Assembly (NCBI RefSeq): GCF_033095865.1
Contig: NZ_AP019365.1
Coordinates: forward strand, 3,941,501 to 4,005,500
Direction of reading: 5' to 3'
Source of the DNA: Pseudomonas sp. KU43P
Lineage (GTDB): Bacteria > Pseudomonadota > Gammaproteobacteria > Pseudomonadales > Pseudomonadaceae
Length of the DNA stretch: 64,000 nucleotides
Made by a program: the position numbers and the translations under genes. Below the pieces are notes generated by a model, which saw only the letters and a program-made list of their open reading frames with translations, was not told the DNA's origin and did not search any database. Below are positions 17,481 through 25,055 of the stretch, in pieces (within the stretch, counting starts at the first letter, position 1; each line of letters opens with the position of its first letter).

Positions 17481-18347
17481 ATGGACATCGATCAGGCCCG
17501 AACTTTTCTGGAAATCGTGCGCTGCGGCAGCCTGGTCGCCGCCGCCGAACGCCTGTTCGTGTCGCAGACCGCCATTACCGCCCGGGTGCAGCGCCTGGAG
17601 CAGCAACTCGGTTGTCAGCTGTTCGTGCGCAGCCGCAGCGGCGCCAGCCTGACCAGCGATGGCGAAGCGTTCGTCAGCTATGCCAACCAGCTGGTGCAAA
17701 CCTGGGAAGCGGCTCGCCGCGACCTGCCATTGCCCCAGGGCTGCCAGCAGTTGCTGCACATAGGGGCGGAAGTGAGCCTGGGCAATCCGATGCTGCTCGA
17801 TTGGGTAAGCGCCCTGCACCGCGAGTTGCCCAGCCATGCGATCCGCAGCGAAGTGAGCGATGGCGAGTCGCTGCTGCGCAAGGTCGAGATGGGCCTGTTG
17901 GATGCTGCGCTGGTGTATCAGCCGACCTACGGCCCGGGCCTGCAGGTGGAGCAATTGATGGAGGAGAAGTTGATCCGCGTGCGCCGGGTCGACCGCCCCG
18001 AGCCGTACATCTACATCGACTGGGGCGAGGCCTTCCGGCGTCAGCACGATGCCGCCCTGCCCGATTGCGCCCGCCCGGCGCTGACCTTCAACCTCGGGCC
18101 GCTGGCCTTGCAGTTTATTCTCGACCAGGGTGGCAGTGGTTATTTCCGTACCCGCGTGGTGCAGGCCTACCTGGACAACGGGGTGTTCGAGCGGGTGCCG
18201 CAGGCGCCGGAGTTCACCTACCCGACCTACCTGGTGTACCCACGCGAGCGTGACAGCGAAGCCCTGCAGCAGGCATTCGCGGTGCTGCGCCGGCTGGTGG
18301 AGGCCGGCGCCAGCGACTGGTCACAACGCTGGGACCCGGTGATCTGA
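17481..18347 (+). CDS. LysR family transcriptional regulator
   Basis: A 288-residue regulator. The N-terminal winged helix is MDIDQARTFLEIVRCGSLVA with AAERLFVSQTAITARVQRLE as recognition region; the effector domain spans about 90-280. It is divergent from prpE with 180 bases between the start codons, so prpE is a natural candidate target, though this is inference from position. A possible -10 box TAGAAT lies at 17446-17451. Its last 27 bases overlap the 3' end of the opposing HPP gene. Confidence 0.88.
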   Translation: MDIDQARTFLEIVRCGSLVAAAERLFVSQTAITARVQRLEQQLGCQLFVRSRSGASLTSDGEAFVSYANQLVQTWEAARRDLPLPQGCQQLLHIGAEVSLGNPMLLDWVSALHRELPSHAIRSEVSDGESLLRKVEMGLLDAALVYQPTYGPGLQVEQLMEEKLIRVRRVDRPEPYIYIDWGEAFRRQHDAALPDCARPALTFNLGPLALQFILDQGGSGYFRTRVVQAYLDNGVFERVPQAPEFTYPTYLVYPRERDSEALQQAFAVLRRLVEAGASDWSQRWDPVI

Positions 18348-19478
18348 AACGCGCTCGGCGGCGCTGAGCAGTTGGCGCTTGAGGCCGGCGATCAGGTCGG
18401 TCTGGGTGATCACGCCAACCAGCTTTTCGCCGTCGAGCACTGGCAGGCAATGCAGGCCTTGCTCGCATAGCAGCGGCAGCAGGCGCTCCAGCGGATGCGC
18501 GCTGCCGACACTGACCACACGCCGGCTCATTACCTGTTCCATACGCACCCCCTTGCGGCCGAACACGCCACGCCAACTGAACTGGCCTCGCTGCATGGCC
18601 GGGCCGACCAGGTCGCTGAGGCTGACGATGCCCACCAGTTTGCCCTGCTCCAGCACGGGCAAGGTCTTCAGATGGTGGCTGGCAAGCATGGCCCAGGCCT
18701 GCTCCAGGGTGGTGTCGGGGCTGGCGAACTGCACGTCGCGCGACATCACCGAGGCGGCAGTGAGCCCGCCAAGGCTGCGCTGCAAGGCATGCTGTTCGGT
18801 GGCCAGGATGATGCGTTCCAACTCGTCGCGGGTGACGTCGACGAACTCGCCCAGTTCTTCCAGGGCCTGGTCCAGGTCTGCGCCGCGGATGCCGACGCGC
18901 TCGCCGGGCAAAGGGTCATGGGTGTGGTGCAGGTCTTTGCGCGGCGCCGCGCCCTTGGGATAGCGCACACCGGTCAAGCGGTTGTAGAGCACCGCCACCG
19001 CGACCAGGATCAGCGCATTGAGCATCACCGGCTCCAGCAGGTGGTCGCCCATGGCCGTGAGCCCCGCATCGGCCAGCACAGCACTCACCGCCACGCCGCC
19101 ACCGGGCGGGTGCAGGCAGCGCAACAGGCACATCAGCACCAGCGAAATGCCCAGGGCCGCGGCAGCGACCCATAGCTCGGCGCCGAAACCCTCGCGCATG
19201 GCCAGGCCCACTACGCCGGCCAGGGCATAGCTGCCCAGCACCGGCCAAGGCTGGGCCAGCGGCCCGGAATGCACGGCAAACACCAGCACCGCCGAAGCGG
19301 CCAGCGGGCCGAGCAAGTGCAGGGCGATACCCGGCCCGAAGGCCAGGCTGGTCAACCAGCCAGCCATAAACAGACCGAGCAGTGCACCGATACCGGCACG
19401 CAACCATTGTCTGGGGGGAATGTTCAGGGGCGCGGGCAACAGCCGCTGCAGACGACTTTCGGAACGCGAGGCAGGCAT
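18321..19478 (-). CDS. HPP family membrane protein with C-terminal CBS domain pair
   Basis: The 385-residue protein has four to five hydrophobic segments in residues 25-165, including the HPP signature LHPPGGG near residue 122. A cytoplasmic part with two CBS motifs follows (about 240-375; VMSRDVQFASPD and VMSRRVVSVGSAH). HPP domains occur in nitrite and other small-anion carriers, and CBS pairs bind adenylates, so nucleotide-regulated transport is a reasonable guess. Substrate unknown. The 3' end overlaps the LysR gene by 27 bases on the other strand. Confidence 0.82.
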   Translation of the reverse strand: MPASRSESRLQRLLPAPLNIPPRQWLRAGIGALLGLFMAGWLTSLAFGPGIALHLLGPLAASAVLVFAVHSGPLAQPWPVLGSYALAGVVGLAMREGFGAELWVAAAALGISLVLMCLLRCLHPPGGGVAVSAVLADAGLTAMGDHLLEPVMLNALILVAVAVLYNRLTGVRYPKGAAPRKDLHHTHDPLPGERVGIRGADLDQALEELGEFVDVTRDELERIILATEQHALQRSLGGLTAASVMSRDVQFASPDTTLEQAWAMLASHHLKTLPVLEQGKLVGIVSLSDLVGPAMQRGQFSWRGVFGRKGVRMEQVMSRRVVSVGSAHPLERLLPLLCEQGLHCLPVLDGEKLVGVITQTDLIAGLKRQLLSAAERVSDHRVPAL

Positions 19479-19506
19479 TTAAATGATCGTGTCGATATGT
19501 TCTGGC

Positions 19507-19538
19507 TAAAAAGAAAGCCCAGCCGGGTTGGCCTGGGC
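19507..19538 (-). terminator. Terminator-like hairpin between the two-component unit and the HPP gene
   Basis: On the minus strand GCCCAG...CTGGGC forms a six-pair stem followed by TTTCTTTTT. It would end transcripts of the two-component unit before the HPP gene. Confidence 0.5.
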
Positions 19539-19670
19539 CCTTAGGGGGTTCCGTCCGTGGAGAGATGGAAACCGCAGGGTTTCGTAAGGGAGATTGTGCC
19601 GGGTGAGGATGGGCTTGGGCCAATTCAAAAAAATGCGGCTGTACTGCAATTTTTTTGCAGTGCTGATACC

Positions 19671-19764
19671 GGCCCTATCGCCGGCAAGCCGGCTCCCACA
19701 GATACGCCACTGTTCTTAAGTTCAGTGGGGTACCTGTGGGAGCCGGCTTGCCGGCGATAGGCCC
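19671..19764. repeat. REPIN downstream of the sensor kinase gene
   Basis: An inverted REP pair with outer arms GGCCCTATCG and CGATAGGCC. The right arm ends 9 bases before the kinase stop codon. Confidence 0.9.
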
Positions 19765-19772
19765 CACAAGAT

Positions 19773-21092
19773 TCAACGCCCTTTGCGCGGCAGCTGAATG
19801 CTCACCCGCAACCCACCCAAAGGGCTCTCAAGCAGTGCCAACGAGCCACCCCAGGCCTCGACGATATCGCGCACGATACCTAGCCCCAACCCATGCCCAT
19901 CGACCTGCTCATCGAGCCGCGACCCGCGCTCCAGCACCTGCAGCCGCTGGCTTTCAGGAATGCCTGGCCCGTCGTCGTCGACCCACACCTGGTAGCCACT
20001 GTCAGCGGGCGCAATGCCCAGCCGCACCTCGCTGTCCGCCCACTTGCAGGCGTTGTCCAGCAGGTTGCCAAGCAGTTCCAGGAAGTCCTCGCGATCCCAC
20101 GGCAGCAGCAGCCCCGGTGGGACATCACGGGTCAGCAGCAGCCCTTCGCCATGGATCATGCCCAAGGTGGCGAGCAGACCCGGCAGCTCGGCTTCGCAGT
20201 CGAACTGCGCGCCCGGCAGCGCATCGCCGGCCAGGCGCGCACGGTTGAGCTCACGCGTCAGGCGCTGCTGGATCTGCTCCAGCTGCTCGCGCAGCTGCGC
20301 GCGCACCTCAGGCTGGTCCTTGAGGCGCTCACTGGACGCCAGGCTCAACAGCACCGCCAGCGGCGTCTTGAGGGCGTGGCCAAGGTTGCCCAGCGCATTG
20401 CGCGAGCGACGCAAACTGTCTTCGGTATGGTTCAGCAAGTGGTTGATCTGGTCCACCAGCGGCGCCAGCTCGCTGGGCACCTGGGCGTCCAGCTGCGAAC
20501 GCTGGCCCTGCTGCAACTGGGCGATCTGCTGGCGCGCACGCTCCAGCGGACGCAGCGAGCGGGTGACAGTGATGCGCTGCAGAACGAGGACCAGCAACAG
20601 CGCCACCAGCCCCATGCCCAGGCCGATCTGCTGCAGCCGCCGAAAGCTTTCCCGCACCGGCGAATAATCCTGCGCCACGCTGATCGAGATGTTCTGCCCC
20701 AGGCGTCGATAGTCGGCGCGCAAGGCCAGCAACTGCTGCCCTTCCGGCCCTAGCACGTGGCTGTCGGAAAGGCCGGGCTCAGCCGGCTTGGGCATGTCCA
20801 AGTCCCACAGCGAGCGCGAGCGCCAGGTGCCCTGCTCGAAATCGATGCGAAAGTAATAACCCGAGAACGGGCGCTGGTAGGCCGCGGAAATACGGCGCTC
20901 ATCGAGCTGCAGGCCCGAAGGCCCGCGCACCAGTGCCACCAGCAGGTTCTCGCTTTCCTTGCGCAGGCCGTTTTCCAGGTAACGCTGCAAGCCGGCTTCG
21001 AATAGCCACAGGGTGAGCTGCGCCAGCATCACACCGACCACCACCAGCACGGCTACCAGGCCCAGGCTCAGGCGTGCCTGGATCGACTTCAT
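19773..21092 (-). CDS. Sensor histidine kinase, two-pass inner membrane
   Basis: 439 residues from ATG 21092, which overlaps the regulator stop (ATGA). Membrane segments at about 8-30 and 155-175 enclose a periplasmic domain of about 120 residues. A HAMP-like linker, a HisKA box [10 protein letters not shown] (H239) and an HATPase domain ([16 protein letters not shown]) follow. The architecture is that of PhoQ-like kinases. The ligand is unknown, but two secreted PepSY proteins encoded at the head of the same unit suggest an envelope signal. Confidence 0.88.
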   Translation of the reverse strand: MKSIQARLSLGLVAVLVVVGVMLAQLTLWLFEAGLQRYLENGLRKESENLLVALVRGPSGLQLDERRISAAYQRPFSGYYFRIDFEQGTWRSRSLWDLDMPKPAEPGLSDSHVLGPEGQQLLALRADYRRLGQNISISVAQDYSPVRESFRRLQQIGLGMGLVALLLVLVLQRITVTRSLRPLERARQQIAQLQQGQRSQLDAQVPSELAPLVDQINHLLNHTEDSLRRSRNALGNLGHALKTPLAVLLSLASSERLKDQPEVRAQLREQLEQIQQRLTRELNRARLAGDALPGAQFDCEAELPGLLATLGMIHGEGLLLTRDVPPGLLLPWDREDFLELLGNLLDNACKWADSEVRLGIAPADSGYQVWVDDDGPGIPESQRLQVLERGSRLDEQVDGHGLGLGIVRDIVEAWGGSLALLESPLGGLRVSIQLPRKGR

Positions 21093-21757
21093 TCGCCGTG
21101 CCCGGCGTACAGGTAGCCTTGCCCGCGGCGCGTCTCGATGACGCTGCGGCCCAGCTTGCGGCGCAGATGATTGACGTGGACTTCGAGCACATTGGAGTCG
21201 CGCTCGGTTTCGCCGTCGTACAGGTGCTCGGCCAGGTGGCTCTTGGAGAGGATCTGCTGCGGGTGCAGCATGAAGTAGCGCAGCAGCCGGAACTCGGCAG
21301 CGGTGAGCTGGATATCCACGCCATCGCGGCTCACGCATTGGCGGCTTTCATCCAGGTGCAGGCCGGCGGCTTCCAGCGTTGGCTGGTTGGCCAGGCCGCG
21401 GGCGCGACGCAGCAAGGCCTGGATGCGCAACTGCAGCTCCTCGGGGTGGAAGGGCTTGCTCAGGTAGTCGTCGGCACCGGCCTTGAGCCCTTCGATGCGC
21501 TCGGCCCACGAGCCGCGCGCAGTGAGGATCAGCACAGGGGTGGCCAGGCCGCCGGCGCGCCACTGGGCCAGCACCTCCAGGCCCGGCAACCCAGGCAGGC
21601 CGAGGTCGAGAATGATCAGGTCATAAGGCTCGCTCTGGCCCTGGTACACCGCATCGCGGCCGTCCGCCAGCCAGTCCACGGCATAGCCCTGACGCTGCAG
21701 GGCGGTGGTCAGTTCATCGGCCAGTGGCACGTTGTCCTCGACAAGCAACAGGCGCAT
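21089..21757 (-). CDS. OmpR/PhoB family response regulator
   Basis: A 222-residue regulator with receiver (D51 in [14 protein letters not shown] in [10 protein letters not shown]) and a C-terminal winged helix ([17 protein letters not shown] ... [16 protein letters not shown]). It is the partner of the kinase gene it overlaps by 4 bases. The start follows the stop of the second PepSY gene with no gap, so all four genes are probably one transcript. Confidence 0.92.
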   Translation of the reverse strand: MRLLLVEDNVPLADELTTALQRQGYAVDWLADGRDAVYQGQSEPYDLIILDLGLPGLPGLEVLAQWRAGGLATPVLILTARGSWAERIEGLKAGADDYLSKPFHPEELQLRIQALLRRARGLANQPTLEAAGLHLDESRQCVSRDGVDIQLTAAEFRLLRYFMLHPQQILSKSHLAEHLYDGETERDSNVLEVHVNHLRRKLGRSVIETRRGQGYLYAGHGE

Positions 21758-22072
21758 TCAGTCGTCTTCCTCATCTTTGAGCAGGGCACCGGTGCTGGCG
21801 TCGAGCTTGATCTCGCGCACCACGCCTTCCGTGGTCAGCAATTCGACCTCATATTCGTAGCGATCATCGTCTTCTTCCAGCTCGGCTTCCAGCAGACGCG
21901 CCCCGGGGTAACGCCCCAGGGCGGTTTCCAGCAGCTGTTCGAGTGGCAGGATGACGCCCTTCTGGCGCAGCTTGAGGGCTTCATCCTGGTCCAGGTCGCG
22001 GGCAACGGCCAGTGAGCAGACGGCCAGCAGCGAGAGCGCCAGGTAACGCGCCGGCCGAGGTAAGTTGATCAT
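21758..22072 (-). CDS. Secreted PepSY domain protein 2
   Basis: A 104-residue protein with a signal peptide (to LAVARD) and one PepSY domain (LEQLLETALGRYPGARLLEAE ... VREIKLDASTGALLKDEEDD). PepSY domains are periplasmic inhibitor or ligand modules often encoded beside sensor kinases. It overlaps the previous stop by one base (TGATG) and abuts the regulator gene. The acidic tail is noteworthy. Confidence 0.82.
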   Translation of the reverse strand: MINLPRPARYLALSLLAVCSLAVARDLDQDEALKLRQKGVILPLEQLLETALGRYPGARLLEAELEEDDDRYEYEVELLTTEGVVREIKLDASTGALLKDEEDD

Positions 22073-22380
22073 CAGTTGTCTTGTGCGTCCTTGAGTACTT
22101 CACCGGTCTTGGCATCAAGATCGACGTCCCATTCGACGTTCTGCTGATCACGCAGCTCGACCTTGTAGATGTAGCGGCCGTATTCGTTTTCCAGCTCGGA
22201 ATCCTTGACGGTGGCGCCAGGGTGCTTGGCCACGGCGGTGGCCTTGAGCTCATCGAGCGACTTGATGGTCTTGGCATTGACCAACTTGACCACTTCGTCA
22301 GGCTGGACGTCCTTGGCCAGGGCAACGTTGGCACCGAAAGCCAGGGCAGCGGCAGTGAACAGGGCAGTCAAAGTTTTCAT
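22072..22380 (-). CDS. Secreted PepSY domain protein 1
   Basis: A 102-residue protein with signal peptide MKTLTALFTAAALAFGA-NVALA and a PepSY domain (LDELKATAVAKHPGATVKD ... WDVDLDAKTGEVLKDAQDN). It is the first gene of the four-gene unit and a paralogue of the next gene. Likely periplasmic and likely tied to signalling of the kinase downstream. Confidence 0.85.
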   Translation of the reverse strand: MKTLTALFTAAALAFGANVALAKDVQPDEVVKLVNAKTIKSLDELKATAVAKHPGATVKDSELENEYGRYIYKVELRDQQNVEWDVDLDAKTGEVLKDAQDN

Positions 22381-22496
22381 GAGGTGTCTCCATCGATAGG
22401 TGCAATGTGTCTACGGGGTCAAGATTAACCACCGGTCCTTAACTGAACCTGAAAACAACTGGCGCCATGATAGCGCAGCTTGAGAACGCGTTACCT

Positions 22497-22520
22497 TGAT
22501 CGCCGGCAAGCCGGCGATCA
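22497..22520. repeat. Single collapsed REP hairpin
   Basis: A perfect palindrome with 11-base arms (TGATCGCCGGC) and a two-base loop. It is what remains if the middle of a REPIN is deleted. It sits in the divergent region between the first PepSY gene and the patatin-like gene. Confidence 0.75.
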
Positions 22521-22569
22521 GCGCTACGAACCCCCTATAATGCCCCCCTTGTTGCCCGCGAGATCCGTC

Positions 22570-23649
22570 ATGAGCGCCATTCACATCAAATACCCTGCCC
22601 TGACCTTCAAGGCCGGCCAGCGCGCGCTGCGCCAGATTCGCGAGCGCGGCTTGCTGGCCGAGGATGTCGGCGTATTGCCCGGTGCTGCCGGCGGCCCGAA
22701 ACCGTTGGGCATCCAAGGCCTGGACCTGGCACTGTTCGGCGAGTGGCTGCCGACGGCGCCACGCCAGCGTGCCTTGATCGGCGCCTCGATCGGCTCCTGG
22801 CGCTTCGCCAGTGCCTGCCTCGATGACCCGGTGGCCGGCATCCGCCGCCTGGGCGAACTGTATACCGAGCAGGACTTCGCCAAGGGCGTCACGCCCGCCG
22901 AGATCAGCCGCAGTTGCCAGCGCATGCTCGACGCACTGCTGCAGGGCCGCGACGGGCAGATCCTCGCCAACCCGCACTACCGCCTGAACATCCTGGTGGT
23001 GAAGAGCCACGGCCAGCTCGCCCATGACCATCGCGGGCGCCTGGGCATGGGCCTGTCGTCGGTGATCGCCAGCAACCTGCTCGGCCGTTCGCGCCTGGCC
23101 CGGCATTTCGAGCGCATCATCCTCCACGACCAGCGCGCCGCGCCGCCGCTCGATGCGCTCACCGACTTCCCCTCGCGCTGCCTGCCGCTGGACCTGGCGA
23201 ACCTGCGCCATGCCCTGCTGGCCTCGGGCTCGATCCCGATGGTGATGGAGGGTGTGCGCGACATTCCGGGGGCCGGCGCGGGCACCTACCGCGATGGCGG
23301 GTTGCTCGATTACCACCTCGACCTGCCGTACCGCGGCGACGACCTGGTGCTGTACCCGCACTTCACCGACAAGGTCGTGCCCGGGTGGTTCGACAAGGCC
23401 CTGCCCTGGCGCAAAGGCGATGCCACGCGCCTGCAGAACGTGCTGCTGATGACCCCCTCACCGCAGTACCTGGCCGCCCTGCCGTTCGGCAAGCTGCCCG
23501 ACCGCAACGACTTCAAGCGCTTCATGGGCGATGCGCCCAGCCGCAAGCGCTACTGGTACAAGGCCATTGCCGAAAGCCGGCGCCTGGGCGACGAACTGCT
23601 GGAGCTGATGGCCACCGGGCGGCTGCATGAACGCCTGCAAGCCTTGTAG
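22570..23649 (+). CDS. Patatin-like phospholipase family protein
   Basis: 359 residues from ATG 22570. The patatin dyad is visible: nucleophile S73 in GASIGS and D242 in YRDGGLLDYH, with an N-terminal glycine-rich stretch PGAAGGPK near the oxyanion-hole position. No signal peptide, so a cytoplasmic or membrane-associated hydrolase acting on lipid esters is likely; the substrate is not known. The upstream in-frame extension runs through the REP hairpin and was rejected. queD follows after 53 bases. Confidence 0.8.
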   Translation: MSAIHIKYPALTFKAGQRALRQIRERGLLAEDVGVLPGAAGGPKPLGIQGLDLALFGEWLPTAPRQRALIGASIGSWRFASACLDDPVAGIRRLGELYTEQDFAKGVTPAEISRSCQRMLDALLQGRDGQILANPHYRLNILVVKSHGQLAHDHRGRLGMGLSSVIASNLLGRSRLARHFERIILHDQRAAPPLDALTDFPSRCLPLDLANLRHALLASGSIPMVMEGVRDIPGAGAGTYRDGGLLDYHLDLPYRGDDLVLYPHFTDKVVPGWFDKALPWRKGDATRLQNVLLMTPSPQYLAALPFGKLPDRNDFKRFMGDAPSRKRYWYKAIAESRRLGDELLELMATGRLHERLQAL

Positions 23650-23702
23650 CGGCCATGCTGGTAGACTGCGCGCATTATTGATTCACACAGAGTTATGACA
23701 GC

Positions 23703-24059
23703 GTGGAAATCTTCAAGGAATTTACGTTCGAATCGGCCCACCGCCTGCCCAACGTCCCCGCCGGGCACAAGTGCGGCCGCCTGCATGGCCACTCGTTCAA
23801 GGTAGCGCTGCACCTGACCGGGCAGCTTGATCCGCACACGGGCTGGATCCGCGATTTTTCCGAAATCAAGGCGATCTTCAAGCCGCTCTACGAGCAGCTG
23901 GACCACAACTACCTGAACGACATTCCTGGCCTGGAGAACCCGACCAGCGAAGTGATCGCCAAATGGATCTGGGAGCAGGTCAAGCCATTGCTGCCTGAGC
24001 TGTCCAAGGTGCGGATTCACGAGACTTGCACCAGCGGGTGCGAATATACCGGCGACTGA
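23703..24059 (+). CDS. queD: 6-carboxy-5,6,7,8-tetrahydropterin synthase
   Basis: A 118-residue enzyme of the PTPS/QueD family. Zinc ligands H13, H28 and H30, catalytic C24 and H68, and E106 in [10 protein letters not shown] are all present. It converts 7,8-dihydroneopterin triphosphate to 6-carboxytetrahydropterin, the second step toward queuosine in tRNA. The start is GTG at 23703; a nearby ATG at 23695 is out of frame. Probably cotranscribed with the patatin-like gene. Confidence 0.92.
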   Translation: MEIFKEFTFESAHRLPNVPAGHKCGRLHGHSFKVALHLTGQLDPHTGWIRDFSEIKAIFKPLYEQLDHNYLNDIPGLENPTSEVIAKWIWEQVKPLLPELSKVRIHETCTSGCEYTGD

Positions 24060-24078
24060 TCCGGCATCTTCACTGGGC

Positions 24079-24146
24079 CTATCGCGGATGAATCCGCTCC
24101 TACAGGGTCAGCATCGCCCTTGTAGGAGCGGATTCATCCGCGATAG
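24079..24146. repeat. Second REP family, inverted pair (CGCGGATGAATCCGCTCC)
   Basis: Two facing copies of ATCGCGGATGAATCCGCTCC separated by a short spacer. The sequence differs from the main REP family of this window. It lies between convergent queD and the DUF1289 gene. Confidence 0.88.
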
Positions 24147-24170
24147 CGCCAGCAGCCTCACCACACGGCC

Positions 24171-24650
24171 TCAACCCTGCCCATCCCCCACCGCATCACG
24201 CAGGAAACTCGGCGCGATGTAGCGCTGGTAATGCGCCTCGGAAAGCAAGAAAAACTCACGGTCGATGGCATCGCGCAGCTGCGGCAGCTCCCAGTCACGA
24301 AACTCGGGCAGCAACACCATCCCGTACGCCTCCAGGTCACGAATCATCCGCGCTCCGCGGGCAATCAGCTGGTACGCCCAGCAATACTCCGACTGCTGTT
24401 CTACGAAGCGGATCGAACGCTGCTGCAACTGCTGACGCAACAGGCCTTTGTCGAACACTTCCAGCTTGGCCATCATCACCTGTGCCAACAGCTGCTCCAG
24501 GCGCAGCCACACGGCGCGCTTCTGCTCTTCGTCGTAACCATTCCAGTGGATCACTTCATGGTGAAAACGCTTGCAGCCACGGCACACCGTGTCTCCGTAC
24601 ACCGTCGAGCAAAGGCCGACGCAAGGGGTCTTGATGGACTGGTTGGGCAT
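24171..24650 (-). CDS. DUF1289 domain protein with CxxxC/CxxC cysteine cluster
   Basis: A 159-residue protein with the N-terminal DUF1289 motif PCVGLCSTVYGDTVCRGCKR, four cysteines that probably bind a metal or iron-sulphur centre. A helical region with no recognised domain follows. Function unknown. Divergent from acnB, with about 400 bases between them. Confidence 0.85.
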   Translation of the reverse strand: MPNQSIKTPCVGLCSTVYGDTVCRGCKRFHHEVIHWNGYDEEQKRAVWLRLEQLLAQVMMAKLEVFDKGLLRQQLQQRSIRFVEQQSEYCWAYQLIARGARMIRDLEAYGMVLLPEFRDWELPQLRDAIDREFFLLSEAHYQRYIAPSFLRDAVGDGQG

Positions 24651-24737
24651 GAAAAAACAACGGCTTGGCGGTGGAACACGCGCCCATGTTAGCCCTTTGT
24701 CTAACCAGGGTCACTCGTTAAAGTCTCCTGTACCGCC

Positions 24738-24766
24738 TTACCTTCCGGATTTTTTTGCCGTAGAAT
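24738..24766 (+). promoter_or_regulatory. Candidate acnB promoter
   Basis: -10 TAGAAT at 24761-24766 with a weak -35 TTACCT 17 bases upstream. A start near 24773 would give acnB a leader of about 280 bases. Confidence 0.4.
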
Positions 24767-24772
24767 CATCCG

Positions 24773-25055
24773 GCCTTTTCAAAGGCAACAATGTCCGTTG
24801 GAAGCTGTTTTCAAAGCGTCACGAGCACAGTTAATCCGGTAGAACGGCGTTGGCCCGGGACATGCCCCTCGCATGCCCGTGCCAGCCCTCATCAGCTCCC
24901 CGTTCTGCAGGCGTAAAACTTTGAAAGCAGCTTCTGTAAGGATTCTCTGCGACCCTGGCTGGGCGGCCCAAAAAGCCGTTGTAGCGCATGGGTGCAGGGA
25001 ATGCTGGATGAGCGTCCCGGACTCCCTTTAGGGACCACTGATGAGGGTAATAACT
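24773..25055 (+). promoter_or_regulatory. Long structured 5' leader of acnB
   Basis: The leader contains nested inverted repeats. GAAGCTGTTTTCAAAG (24801-24816) pairs with CTTTGAAAGCAGCTTC (24919-24934) with one mismatch. Inside it AGAACGG (24841-24847) pairs with CCGTTCT (24900-24906), and an inner GGCCCGGG-CATGC stretch (24852-24864) pairs with GCATGCCCGTGCC (24881-24893). A further hairpin GTCCC...GGGAC lies at 25015-25035 just before the ribosome-binding site GAGGG. No coding region is seen. Whether the RNA is regulatory is not known. Confidence 0.4.
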
